Assembly (NCBI RefSeq): GCF_013214165.1
Contig: NZ_JABSSM010000004.1
Location: forward strand, 80,938-144,937
Direction of reading: 5' to 3'
DNA: 64,000 nucleotides
Origin: Shewanella sp.
GTDB taxonomy: Bacteria > Pseudomonadota > Gammaproteobacteria > Enterobacterales > Shewanellaceae
Below are positions 46,801-55,237 of this stretch, piece after piece. The notes under the pieces are model-generated. The model saw only the letters and a program-made list of their open reading frames with translations, made no database searches and was not told the DNA's origin. Position 1 is the stretch's first letter, and the number at the start of each line of letters is the position of its first letter. Made by a program: the position numbers and the translations under genes.

Positions 46801-47430
46801 AAACGGATCGAGTAGCGCAGCTAGGGTTCGGTATTGCGGTTGGCTCGCCATCTCCCCCGTTAAGGTATAGAGCACCAGCATTGCCACGGCAGTCAGATAC
46901 AAGGCCATCAAAGACCTAAACCAGGTTGCCATGGCATAAAATAAGGTCGAAATCAGCAATAAACTCGGCAAAGCCAATTGCAAATAAGGCAGCACATAGC
47001 TTAACAATGAGGTTGAGCCAAAACGGCTGGCATCCACCCAAGGCATGAGTGAGCCCAACAAGAGCCCAAGGGGGATAAAGGCAAACACGGCCATCACCAC
47101 CGCAAAGCTGCCCATAAAGCGGCCAAACTGATATGAAAATGGGGATAGGGGCTTACTGAAAATCAATTCTTCCATCAAATGTTGATGGTTGCGAATGGCT
47201 GTGCTACCGACAAAATTCACCACAGCAAACATCGAAATAAAGCTCATTACGAGTATCGACTGGGTAATACTAAAGGGGCTATTCTTCATGACTTCGCCGC
47301 CGGCACCAATTTGTATATTATTGGAAGCGACAGACAAAAAACCCAATAAAAAAAACAGCAAGGCAATCACGTAAAATGACGGTTGGCGCAAGTAATAACG
47401 CCATTCAAATCTCACCATAGATAACAACAT
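43873..47430 (-). CDS. ABC transporter permease fused to M1 (gluzincin) peptidase
   Basis: A 1185-aa two-function membrane protein. The first 575 residues hold two ABC-2-type permease blocks, each about six helices (first begins FEWRYYLRQPSFYVIALLFF; second from about 310). After a further helix near 555-575 a periplasmic M1-type domain follows, with HEVAHQWWGH (about 926-935) and the downstream Glu of SESLSQYSALMV. The distance from HEXXH to Glu is one residue longer than in aminopeptidase N, as I recall for this fused subfamily. It pairs with the ATPase gene 11 bp upstream. Likely links export of a substrate to peptide cleavage; substrate unknown. Confidence 0.88.
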   Translation of the reverse strand: MLLSMVRFEWRYYLRQPSFYVIALLFFLLGFLSVASNNIQIGAGGEVMKNSPFSITQSILVMSFISMFAVVNFVGSTAIRNHQHLMEELIFSKPLSPFSYQFGRFMGSFAVVMAVFAFIPLGLLLGSLMPWVDASRFGSTSLLSYVLPYLQLALPSLLLISTLFYAMATWFRSLMALYLTAVAMLVLYTLTGEMASQPQYRTLAALLDPFALRTFADVTRYWTISEKNTQLVELSGIMLQNRLLWLGIASVLLGLSGVFRSPKLTKKREKKPLKVGTQPKLIPVSTLAMATLPNGRLQFWARVKFEVRQVLLTAPFVVLGVLTVFNLIGPMFNDFGWYGTSNWPLTQDMVDNIAGATGLLMIIVLIYYSAEIVWRERTSGMGDIVDSMPVSNLSFWSSKLVSIVIVMTLLYVLAMCTTIVFQLIKGQANLELSQYVIRLGFYYLVPLIMSAVLAFFLQVLSPNKYAGMGLFVGYYLTTFVMASWGFGHSLYNFGQSPILAYSDMNGYGWGLVSHGMYMIYWGAFSVILFVLGYGLYHRGPQQSLKTRLNLLGYQIGGSGKAIVASALVVFLGMGGYLFYQTKVVNQHQTADERADLRADYEKAFKQYQGWPILVATKVNANVDLYPEARKLVANIKFEWQNKSATPIEKMLVQLPEHTRGETVQINIPHSTLGEFDGRYRNTWLTFDTPVMPGEVVQGDIQLTRGSVGIAESGFDFTVVENGTFINNFELLPVFGYQENDELSDRHERQKRGLAEKQRANKLEDSDFYTQNFFGVDGDFIQFEATISTVADQIAIAPGYLQKQWQQNGRQYFHYVMDSPMVNFFAIISARYQVERTEHKGIAVEVYYHPDHPWNVARMIEAVNDSIDYYTLAFGPYQHKQMRIMEFPSYRSFAQSFANTVPYSERIGFITDLRNEDNIDPVYYVTAHEVAHQWWGHQVGAADVQGSAVISESLSQYSALMVLEKKYGENMIRKFLKYELDRYLRGRSSESISEMPLLRSENQAYIHYQKGAVVMMAIKDTIGEARLNDNLKAFLMRYQYRNDPFPTTLDLVKYLKQDVDEAQAEFIEDSFNKIILYDLRLTNVVMTQLDNGKVQLDLTIHAGRKLAQGKGEESELPLDALIDIGVFSADPDKLENDSEVILLEKHRLVSGENSLTLILDGEPSYVGVDPFIKLIDRDAKDNIFKL

Positions 47431-47441
47431 TGTCGTTCTCC

Positions 47442-48323
47442 TTATGCTGTCTGACCATTACGATGGCTATGAAGCGTGGAAAAATACAAGTCCTCAAGAC
47501 CCGCACTGGCAGGCGCGAAGCCTTCAGGACACTGGTCAGACATCACGTTGAGAACCGTGCGGCCCGCAAACAAGCGCTTGGAAATGACAGATAGCTCAGA
47601 CTCAAGTTCCACAACCTCTGCTTGACTGACCGTCTTAGTCCAAATTTTATCATTCAGCTCCCCGACTAATTGCAGAGGATTACCTTCAAGTAAAATTTTA
47701 CCCGAAGCCAGCACAGCCATTTTTTCACACAGCTCTGAGACATCTTCGACGATATGGGTAGAAAGAATAACCACCTTTTCCTCACCTAAGCTGACCAGCA
47801 AGTTATGGAAACGGTTGCGTTCCTCGGGATCGAGTCCGGCAGTGGGTTCATCGACGATTAACAATTTAGGATCGCCAAGCAGCGCCTGTGCTATGCCAAA
47901 GCGTTGACGCATACCACCAGAAAAACCGCTGACGGCTTTGTTTTTATGTTGATATAAATTGGTGTGTGCGAGCAAGCCATCGACGGCTTCTTTACGGGCT
48001 TTAGCGTTATTTAGCCCTTTCAATATGGCCAAATGATCGAGTAAATCATAAGCGCTTATACGAGGGTACACATTAAAATCTTGTGGGAGATAACCTAAGG
48101 TTTTACGCAGTGATTGGGGCTGAGCCATGACATCTATGCCATCGAAAATAATACTCCCCGAGTCTGCGCTTTGCAGGGCGGCGATGGTGCGCATCAAGGA
48201 CGACTTGCCGGCACCGTTGGGCCCTAATAACCCGAACACCCCCTTGTCTATGTTGAGATTCACGCCATCGAGTGCGTTAACACCGTTGCCGTATGTTTTA
48301 TTCAAGTCGGTGATAGTTAACAT
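47442..48323 (-). CDS. ABC transporter ATP-binding protein
   Basis: Energises the fused permease/peptidase encoded next. The 293-aa product has Walker A GPNGAGKSSLM (about 34-44), Q-loop YLPQDF, signature SGGMRQR (about 136), Walker B LLIVDEPTAGLD (about 156-167) and the switch His in LSTHIVED. The C-terminal 70 residues form an extra domain typical of ABC-2 ATPases. First gene of a two-gene operon. Confidence 0.92.
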   Translation of the reverse strand: MLTITDLNKTYGNGVNALDGVNLNIDKGVFGLLGPNGAGKSSLMRTIAALQSADSGSIIFDGIDVMAQPQSLRKTLGYLPQDFNVYPRISAYDLLDHLAILKGLNNAKARKEAVDGLLAHTNLYQHKNKAVSGFSGGMRQRFGIAQALLGDPKLLIVDEPTAGLDPEERNRFHNLLVSLGEEKVVILSTHIVEDVSELCEKMAVLASGKILLEGNPLQLVGELNDKIWTKTVSQAEVVELESELSVISKRLFAGRTVLNVMSDQCPEGFAPASAGLEDLYFSTLHSHRNGQTA

Positions 48324-48415
48324 GTATACCCTTTATGTCATTCTTTTTGGTCACAAAATAACACCGAAGGTAGCATATAAGTTTACAATGGATCAACAGT
48401 CTACCTATTGCAGTT

Positions 48416-49900
48416 CTACTCTAACTCCGTAATAAACTTGTCTATTCTGGAAATAAGATATGGGAAAAATGGATTCCATTTCTGCCTTAATATCTCATCG
48501 GCCGACACCCCGAGTACACCACGCTCTCCTCGAGTCGATGCTGCGCCTATCTGAATTCGCTTCACATAATGCACGCCTTCCGGTCCATACAGGCTATCTT
48601 CGATAGGAAATGGCAAGGCTACATGGGACAGTGAATAGACATTTCTTGGCCAGCTCAAATTCAGGACCTGAGTTTCAGTTTCGCCTCGGGTGAAATGAGT
48701 CTCAGCCACCACATCTCTGGGCAGGTCTAGTGTCTTGACATTGTTGTGGACTAAGGTCAGATCGTATTTAAGGTGTTTGCTATTAAATATGCCGTCGAAA
48801 TTCAACATAGGGTCTTGCTCAATGAGCCCCATATTGACCTCGGTACGATTGATATCGAAGATAACCAGTTGATGATTATCCTCAGGCAGCTTTTGAAATA
48901 AACCAGAGAACACCGCCGGTGTCGACACGGTATCATCAGTCAGCGACTGAAATGCCAGCACAGACGGCAGAGACTCAAGCTGCTGCGCCGAGGCTCTCTC
49001 TAACAGGAACTGATTACGCTCAGCGAGTTGATAGACAACATCGCCGGCGTTTACCGCAAACGAGTTGTATTTAAAGGGATCATATTCTGTCTGAATACTG
49101 TTCCAGCTCAACTTCTCCAGTCCCAATAAGGCGCCTAATCTTGCCTGCCACTGTGCGCCCGCGGCCACAGGTGGTAAGCCTATCGCCGGAGATAGGAATA
49201 CCATAGCGGAATATTCACCCGCCTTGCTCTGGGCCACTCGTTCTAACTCATGATTCAATGCCAGAGCCGCTCCTGTTGAAAAGCCTATCACATATAGAGG
49301 CTTGCCATCGAGTAGCCGTTTAAGATGCTCGGTGGCTAGAGTCACTGCCGCAGCCATGTCTTGCCATTGGACGTTAACCAGACCGGAGGGAATGGTGCCA
49401 TGACCGGGTAATCTCAAGCCTAAGACATGTGCCTTGTCCTTAAAATGTTTCGCCACATGAGATAAGGCGTAAGGGGAATCAGACATACCATGAAGCAGCA
49501 AGACACCGAAATCTGCATCTTGTTTTGGCCACTCATAACTGCGGTTCCAGTCATGACGCCACTTTTGTGGGTCTGCCAAACTGCCGCGCACATAACGATT
49601 CAGAATTGACGAATGCGGTGCCAGAGTCTGCGCGTAGATCTTCTGCTCGACCTCTTCGAAAAGCGTCTCTTCAAGGGCTATATAGTCAGAGAAGGTCTCT
49701 ACGCCTTGGGCACGTTTAAATTCGGCGGTTAACTCTACTGTGTGCCAGATATCAAGATCGGGTCTCGCGTTAAGAAAACCGATCCCGGCCACCAGCAAGG
49801 CAACAACAATCCCCAGCGAAGCATAAAAAATGGCCATAAGCAGGTGTTTGGTGGAGCCTATAACGATCGTTCTCATATCTGTTCTAACATGCCTCGACAC
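48416..49900 (-). CDS. Alpha/beta hydrolase, membrane-anchored
   Basis: Predicted esterase or lipase-like enzyme of 494 aa. One N-terminal helix (about 20-45), then an alpha/beta-hydrolase domain with the oxyanion loop VLLLHGMSDSPYAL (about 132-145), nucleophile Ser in VIGFSTGAALAL (about 208) and a probable catalytic His in YSLSHVALPF near the C-terminus. The GTG at 49900 is chosen because GAGG lies 7 nt upstream; ATG at 49876 and TTG at 49906 are alternatives. Substrate unknown. It is separated from the ABC operon by 92 bp and may lead it. Confidence 0.82.
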   Translation of the reverse strand: MSRHVRTDMRTIVIGSTKHLLMAIFYASLGIVVALLVAGIGFLNARPDLDIWHTVELTAEFKRAQGVETFSDYIALEETLFEEVEQKIYAQTLAPHSSILNRYVRGSLADPQKWRHDWNRSYEWPKQDADFGVLLLHGMSDSPYALSHVAKHFKDKAHVLGLRLPGHGTIPSGLVNVQWQDMAAAVTLATEHLKRLLDGKPLYVIGFSTGAALALNHELERVAQSKAGEYSAMVFLSPAIGLPPVAAGAQWQARLGALLGLEKLSWNSIQTEYDPFKYNSFAVNAGDVVYQLAERNQFLLERASAQQLESLPSVLAFQSLTDDTVSTPAVFSGLFQKLPEDNHQLVIFDINRTEVNMGLIEQDPMLNFDGIFNSKHLKYDLTLVHNNVKTLDLPRDVVAETHFTRGETETQVLNLSWPRNVYSLSHVALPFPIEDSLYGPEGVHYVKRIQIGAASTRGERGVLGVSADEILRQKWNPFFPYLISRIDKFITELE

Positions 49901-50014
49901 AAACAAGCCTCATCAATAGCGATAAAAGTTACTGTCTAAATTGAACGTTCATTTAATTAGGTTAACTTACACGCATTAACCAGGTAAAATCCACCAATAC
50001 TCACACCCGAAAAC

Positions 50015-50503
50015 ATGGTTGAACAGATAATGTCCAAACCCGTGTCCAGTATGCTTCTCGGCAATGCCGAAGCTAAGACTTGCTATTACCTGCCAAACGC
50101 CCCTACTTTGCCCCTAGGGTGGAGTTATCGCCAAGCTGACGCCGCGGCCACACTCATCGCGCTTAATGGCAATCATTGGCGCAAGATATTAACCATCATG
50201 GCCAAGTTGTCAGCCCCGGATGACGATTGGAAAAACTATCGCGATACTCAGTTACTCAAACGTGACGAGCAGATATTGATAGGGGCATCTAGGCTGTCAT
50301 CAACCCCAGAGCGACATATCATAGTCGGCGCCGTATCGGCTGCTAAATTAAACATCAATAGCACTAACACGTTATTTAACCGCTTAGATGAGCAAGACAG
50401 ACTCCATGCAAATGGCTTGGGGGTGTTCATCTCGCCTTATCTGGACTATCGCCAATTTCCCAATAGCCTGATTGAACAGTTAAAACCTTATCTGAACCAA
50501 TAA
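50015..50503 (+). CDS. Conserved hypothetical protein
   Basis: 162-aa cytoplasmic protein (157 if the ATG at 50030 is used; neither start has a clear ribosome-binding site). Features: YYLPNAPTLPLGWSYRQADAAATLIAL, a charged middle, ISPYLDYRQFPNSLIEQLKPYL at the end. No signal or membrane segment. I do not recognise a domain, but its size, codon pattern and own terminator make it a real gene. Confidence 0.7.
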   Translation: MVEQIMSKPVSSMLLGNAEAKTCYYLPNAPTLPLGWSYRQADAAATLIALNGNHWRKILTIMAKLSAPDDDWKNYRDTQLLKRDEQILIGASRLSSTPERHIIVGAVSAAKLNINSTNTLFNRLDEQDRLHANGLGVFISPYLDYRQFPNSLIEQLKPYLNQ

Positions 50504-50536
50504 AGTGGCTAATAGATAAATATAAAACACGCCCAC

Positions 50537-50562
50537 AAAAAAGGCGCATTCGCGCCTTTTTC
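50537..50562. terminator. Bidirectional terminator between hypothetical gene and nadE
   Basis: AAAAAGGCGC and GCGCCTTTTT around ATTC. A and T tails allow use from both sides. Confidence 0.88.
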
Positions 50563-50591
50563 ACCAAATTGAGCCCTATAGACGATGTAAT

Positions 50592-51422
50592 TTAGTCATA
50601 GATGGTCGCAATAGGCTTGCGCTTATGCTGCGTCGCCTTATAGATCCCCACCAGTCTATCGTCCACAACCCTATCCACTGACTTGCCTTCCAAAAAGTCA
50701 TCTATCTGATCGTAGCTCAAGCCCAATGCAACTTCATCCTCGAGTTGTGGCTTATCATCTTCAAGATCTGCCGTTGGCGCTTTATTGACTAATATTTCAG
50801 GTGCCCCTAAGAAAGCGGCGAGCTTACGTACCTGGCGCTTATTCAAGCCAAATAGCGGCGCCAAATCGCAGGCTCCATCGCCCCATTTAGTGTAAAAGCC
50901 GGTGATATTCTCGGCGCTATGATCGGTACCGACCACTAATCCACCCGTTAAGCCGGCAATGTCATATTGTGCGATCATACGCATTCTCGCCTTTACATTG
51001 CCTTTAACGAAATCGACCTTGCCTTCATCACTTGGCTCTATCCCTGCAGCTTCAAGCCCAGCTAAGGTATGAGCATGAATGCCGGCGACGCCTTCATGTA
51101 TGTTGACGGTGACTTGCTTAGAAGGAGAGATAAACTGACAAGCCAGCTGAGCCTCATCTTCATCTTGTTGCACATCGTAAGGCAGACGCACGGCAATAAA
51201 CTGATAAACACTCTTTTCTGCCTCATGGTTTAACTCATCGACAGCAAGCTGACATAAACGCCCCGCGAGTGATGAGTCGACCCCACCACTGATCCCAAGC
51301 ACTAAGCGCTTACAATGTGACTCTTTGAGTTTCAATTTGATGAAAGCAACGCGCCTTTGTACTTCATATTCAGGCTCTATTGCGGTTTGAACCTTCATTT
51401 CACGTAAAATCTGTCCCTTCAC
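50592..51422 (-). CDS. nadE: NAD synthase, ammonia-dependent
   Basis: Last step of NAD synthesis: amidates nicotinate adenine dinucleotide with ATP and ammonia. The 276-aa length equals the short, ammonia-using form without a glutaminase domain. Motifs: the PP-loop [18 protein letters not shown] (about 40-57), [44 protein letters not shown], and [11 protein letters not shown] at the C-terminus. The start [10 protein letters not shown] matches the E. coli layout. Confidence 0.96.
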   Translation of the reverse strand: MKGQILREMKVQTAIEPEYEVQRRVAFIKLKLKESHCKRLVLGISGGVDSSLAGRLCQLAVDELNHEAEKSVYQFIAVRLPYDVQQDEDEAQLACQFISPSKQVTVNIHEGVAGIHAHTLAGLEAAGIEPSDEGKVDFVKGNVKARMRMIAQYDIAGLTGGLVVGTDHSAENITGFYTKWGDGACDLAPLFGLNKRQVRKLAAFLGAPEILVNKAPTADLEDDKPQLEDEVALGLSYDQIDDFLEGKSVDRVVDDRLVGIYKATQHKRKPIATIYD

Positions 51423-51495
51423 AATCTAAGCTCCAATCGAATAAATGTCTCGCTGATGAGTCTGATATTATGAGCCAAAATACTGATTAATACAG

Positions 51496-51770
51496 TATTA
51501 TACCATTCCATATAAGTATCTGGTCAGTTCAGAGGCTCTCAGTGTTTTCAATTCAAGGCACATTGATGAGGAAATGGTTACTCCCTTTTAAGTCAATGTA
51601 ACGCAGAAGTGGAAACACTGAGAGCCTCACGTAGTGCGGGTTTCAAAGCCCTTTATGCTACGTTGAATGTTTTCGATATAGAATAACTATTAGCTTCAAA
51701 TATTCGCCTTGCCTACAGCGCTTTGAACTCCCGCTGAATGATCAGATACTTACTCGGAATGGTATTATAT
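51496..51770. mobile_element. MITE-like element with nested inverted repeats
   Basis: Outer ends: TATTATACCATTCC...TAAGTATCTGGTCAGTTCA on the left (51496-51531) and its imperfect reverse complement on the right (51735-51770), about 30 of 36 positions matching. Inside, GAGGCTCTCAGTGTTT (from 51532) and AAACACTGAGAGCCTC (to 51627) are a perfect 16-bp inverted repeat forming a long hairpin. No transposase frame. A related solo end lies at 58440-58485. Probably a non-autonomous element inserted upstream of nadE and the LysE gene. Confidence 0.7.
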
Positions 51771-51892
51771 TGCAACATGTTTGGTTCATGCAATTTTTTA
51801 CTAGCCTATTTCCTACACCCTTGCAATAATTTACAATACCTCTCGTTCTTAATCCCCCATTATTGGGACAAGTTATAAAATCGGATCTCAAT

Positions 51893-52534
51893 ATGGAACT
51901 ACAACTACTTATCTCTCTGGCCATTATTCACTCTGTCGCCTTGGCGAGCCCGGGACCAGACTTCGCCCTAGTGGTAAAGATGGCCAGCCAAGAAAGTCGA
52001 GCTACGGCTATCGCCTCAGCAGTGGGCATCTCCGTGGCCATCTTGCTGCACAGTTTACTCAGTGTCACCGGGGTGAGTTTACTCATCAAGAGCTCAGAGC
52101 TGCTCTTTGTCGCCGTACAATTAATCGGAGCGAGTTATCTTGGCTGGATGGGCATAGGTGCTATTCGAGGCACTATTTCCCAGTGGCGCAACGAAGCGAG
52201 CTCCCAAGTTCTGGATAATGCGAGTAAGCTAGGATTGTCTGTCAAACAAGGTTTTTTCCAGGGGCTATACACTAACCTGCTAAATCCCAAAGCTATGGTG
52301 TTCTTTATTACCTTGTTTTCCGCCATGATCACGCCTGATATCAATGTCATCACTAAGGTGAGCGCCGTATTCATCATGCTTATCTTATCATTAAGCTGGT
52401 TTATATTTATTGCCCTAGTCTTATCCAAGCCCCTTATTCAATTGAAAGTAAAGAGAGCTAGCCCAGTCATTAATCTAGTCACCGGCATACTGTTTATTTC
52501 TGTCGCAGTCATCATAGTCTCTGGCGTCATATAA
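51893..52534 (+). CDS. LysE/RhtB family amino-acid exporter
   Basis: Inner-membrane exporter of 213 aa with six predicted helices. The family signature ASPGPDFALVV follows the first helix (about 20-30); later GASYLGWMGIGAIRG and NLLNPKAMVFFITLFSAM are also typical. The ATG at 51893 has GGATC upstream and gives the standard N-terminus. Substrate (homoserine, threonine, lysine or other) cannot be told. Its upstream region contains the MITE-like element. Confidence 0.9.
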   Translation: MELQLLISLAIIHSVALASPGPDFALVVKMASQESRATAIASAVGISVAILLHSLLSVTGVSLLIKSSELLFVAVQLIGASYLGWMGIGAIRGTISQWRNEASSQVLDNASKLGLSVKQGFFQGLYTNLLNPKAMVFFITLFSAMITPDINVITKVSAVFIMLILSLSWFIFIALVLSKPLIQLKVKRASPVINLVTGILFISVAVIIVSGVI

Positions 52535-52617
52535 ACAGTAAGTCTGGCTCACATAGGAGCTGATACCATTACGAGTCGTTTTCCGGCTAGCCCGTCCTAA
52601 GCTAAATAGAGAATGGC

Positions 52618-52903
52618 TTACACCAATTGGTACTTGTCTAATCGGTCCAAAAAGGCCTTATAGCTTAGGCCTAAAAATTTAGCCGCCCTAGTGCGGTTAC
52701 CTTGATGCTTGTTCATGGCATGTTCTAAACAGTCTTTCTCGAACGTTCCCTGGCCAGGCGTAATCCAGTAACTGCTTTAAGGTATTTGCCGATAATTTAG
52801 CTTGTTCCGGCTTATATTGACCGCTGTGCAACGTCAAAAAATGCTCGACTAATCTGCCAATATCTTCCTGGCGATCTCTTAATGACGGCATATGAATTGG
52901 CAT
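52618..52903 (-). pseudogene. Remnant of a sigma-54-dependent activator
   Basis: The first part reads PIHMPSLRDRQEDIGRLVEH and DYAWPGNVRE, the C-terminal end of the AAA+ domain. It then needs a frame change and joins directly to CLEHAMNKHQGNRTRAAKFL and KAFLDRLDKYQLV with a stop at 52618: a Fis-type helix-turn-helix. The receiver and most of the AAA+ domain are missing, and the linker between WPGNVRE and the HTH is deleted. It lies just downstream of the phn-type transporter operon. Confidence 0.8.
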
Positions 52904-52959
52904 AAGAGCTGAACGTTTAAGGGCTAGAACCTTATTCTAACACCTACAAAACTCACTCA

Positions 52960-54543
52960 TTAGCATCCGCTGCCTAAGGTTTTGCTACTCGGCTGGTGAT
53001 TACCACTGCAGGTCATCCGCTGATTAATGTTAGCGGTTAATAAACGTCGGCTTATCATATCGACCACTATGTTGAGCATGGCCGTACACACCAACAGGAA
53101 TAATGCAGAGCTATAACGGATCTCAGCAAAGCCGCTATCGACATAAAAACCTAAGGTCGCCACACCTAACATGCCCAAAATGGCTGTCTCACGTAAGATA
53201 ACTTCGAAACGATAAAACACCAGCCCCATAAGATTGGGGTAAATCTGAGGCAGCACCTGATAACAATATCCGTCGAGCCTGCCATTATAATCTGCCGAAA
53301 CCTCTAAGGTATCTGACTGCCTCACCGTTAGATAAGCGATCAGAGCACCATTATGAAGCGCCAGCGCCAGCATGGCCGGCAGCATGGATGGGCCCAATAA
53401 CATCATAAAAATAAAGGCGAAAATATATTCAGGAACAGATCGTAACACTAGCAAGCCAAACTTAGTACAGTTCGAAAGCAAGGATCCGCTCAAGCTTCTG
53501 CATGAAAGCGCCGAGCTAAACAAGGCAATGATGTGCGCCATGGCCAACGCGGATAATGCCAGCAATAAGGTGATCGCTAACCCCGGCAAGGCTTGAGTAA
53601 AGAATAACTTTTGTGCCCAGCTCAGCAGCCGATTGACAAGATTCAAGTCGATCTGACGCCAATGATCCACCTGCTGTAAGGCGGGCGGTAAGATGTCTAC
53701 TGTGATAAAACGCCACAACAACATGCCGTCGACACTGGGAATAGTAGGCAGAGTATATAAACCAGCCAAGATATAACACAAAATAAGCTTAGGTCGGCAC
53801 CAATAGCTTATGGTGCCAATCAAGGCAATAAACAAGATTAACAGGGCCGCACCTTCATGATAATTACCCTGCCGGAACGCCGTCTCCAGATAAAAACCTA
53901 TCGTCGGCATGCCGATAAAACCCAGCACCGCACTGCTTCTGAGGGCGCATTCGAACCGGTAACGGACATAAGCTAAAATTGAGGGCAATACGTGACTGAT
54001 TCGACCGTAAAAATATCGACTTATTCTATCGGTATTAGCCGGCAAGGTTTGACTTGTTGTTTGGGGTGCTTGTATCAAGATATCGTTAAATACTCTGGCA
54101 AAAGTAGCCCCATAGGGTAAGGCTATCGCCAATATTCCCGTTACAGGCGACAGTCCAAACACCTGTAAAAACAGCAGCGCCCAGAATATTTCATGAATAG
54201 AACGCGTGACCGCACAGAAGGCCGCCACCAAGCGATTGGAATACAGGAAAGATAAGGGAACCCCGAAGAGCAAGCCAGCGACCACACCCAGTAGCGCAAA
54301 AGAGACGGTTTGCCACAGAGATGCCAGTAAATACTCGGTGGCAAAAAAATCTGGGGTCATAAATCCCTCAGCCATTCTCAGTAGCTCACTCCAAGGTTCG
54401 AGAGAGATTATTTCGGTATCTGACAAGGAAAAACACACGGCAGCAGTCAGCCATAACAGCAAGGTGACTTTCTGCCAATAACCAAAAAATGAATAATGCT
54501 TAGTCAGATCCACAGCCATGGACTTAGGCTGAGCATTAGGCAT
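52960..54543 (-). CDS. phnE: Phosphonate/selenate-type ABC permease, tandem PhnE fusion
   Basis: About 527 aa, twice the normal PhnE length. Each half has about six helices and an EAA-like loop: SSAVLGFIGMPTIGFYLETAF in the first, ETAILGMLGVATLGFYVDSGF in the second. So one chain can supply both halves of the transmembrane channel. The ATG at 54543 overlaps the phnC end by 8 bp; an upstream ATG (54594) would overlap more. The product ends with a Cys/Ser-rich tail. Confidence 0.88.
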   Translation of the reverse strand: MPNAQPKSMAVDLTKHYSFFGYWQKVTLLLWLTAAVCFSLSDTEIISLEPWSELLRMAEGFMTPDFFATEYLLASLWQTVSFALLGVVAGLLFGVPLSFLYSNRLVAAFCAVTRSIHEIFWALLFLQVFGLSPVTGILAIALPYGATFARVFNDILIQAPQTTSQTLPANTDRISRYFYGRISHVLPSILAYVRYRFECALRSSAVLGFIGMPTIGFYLETAFRQGNYHEGAALLILFIALIGTISYWCRPKLILCYILAGLYTLPTIPSVDGMLLWRFITVDILPPALQQVDHWRQIDLNLVNRLLSWAQKLFFTQALPGLAITLLLALSALAMAHIIALFSSALSCRSLSGSLLSNCTKFGLLVLRSVPEYIFAFIFMMLLGPSMLPAMLALALHNGALIAYLTVRQSDTLEVSADYNGRLDGYCYQVLPQIYPNLMGLVFYRFEVILRETAILGMLGVATLGFYVDSGFAEIRYSSALFLLVCTAMLNIVVDMISRRLLTANINQRMTCSGNHQPSSKTLGSGC

Positions 54544-55225
54544 GCTTGAATGCATCTGAACTCGTTGCTGAAACAGAGCCAGAGTAAAGTTCATCGATAT
54601 GGTTTGACGTTATTTTACCGTGGGTAATATCCAGCTTGAGTTGGCCCTGGCTCAGGCCGATAACACGGTCGAAATGCGTTAACGCTGCGGACTTATCATG
54701 CAGCACCATGATCACCGTTTCATGGCGGGAAAATACGAGGTCCAACAGACGTTTTCCCATAATCGGGTCTAACGCCGAAAAGGGTTCATCGCCAATAAAG
54801 ATTGGCTGCTCTTGATATAGGGCTCTTGCCAATGCGACGCGTTGTCGTTGACCCCCAGAAAGTGTTGAGAGCTTCTTACTGACATGAAAATCGAGTTCGA
54901 GATCCCGACATAGCTCATTGACTTCACTTAACGGCTTCTTGAATGGCGCGATCAAATTGGCTAGGTTATACACCCAGTGGTGCTTAGCTAATGCCCCCAT
55001 ATAAACATTATGATACGTGCTTAAGCTATCGACCAGTCCCTGTTTTTGTGAGCAATAAGCTGCATTGTCTTTTAGCAAGTGGTAGAGGTGAGCCAGCAGC
55101 GTCGACTTACCCGCACCTGAGGCACCAATTATCGCCACCTTCTCTCCGGCCTCTATCGTTAAAGAGAGGCTATCGATAGCCAGCTTGTCGGCATATTTAA
55201 GGGTCAAGTTTTCAAATGTTATCAT
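54536..55225 (-). CDS. phnC: Phosphonate/selenate-type ABC transporter ATPase
   Basis: 229-aa ATPase of the PhnC type. Walker A IGASGAGKSTLLAHL (about 32-46), Q-loop in YCSQKQG, signature LSGGQRQRVALARAL (about 121-135), Walker B IFIGDEPFSALDP (about 143-155), switch His in MVLHDKSAA. It lies 12 bp after phnD and overlaps phnE. A little shorter than E. coli PhnC. Confidence 0.92.
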   Translation of the reverse strand: MITFENLTLKYADKLAIDSLSLTIEAGEKVAIIGASGAGKSTLLAHLYHLLKDNAAYCSQKQGLVDSLSTYHNVYMGALAKHHWVYNLANLIAPFKKPLSEVNELCRDLELDFHVSKKLSTLSGGQRQRVALARALYQEQPIFIGDEPFSALDPIMGKRLLDLVFSRHETVIMVLHDKSAALTHFDRVIGLSQGQLKLDITHGKITSNHIDELYSGSVSATSSDAFKHA

Positions 55226-55237
55226 AGCGAATAAATA

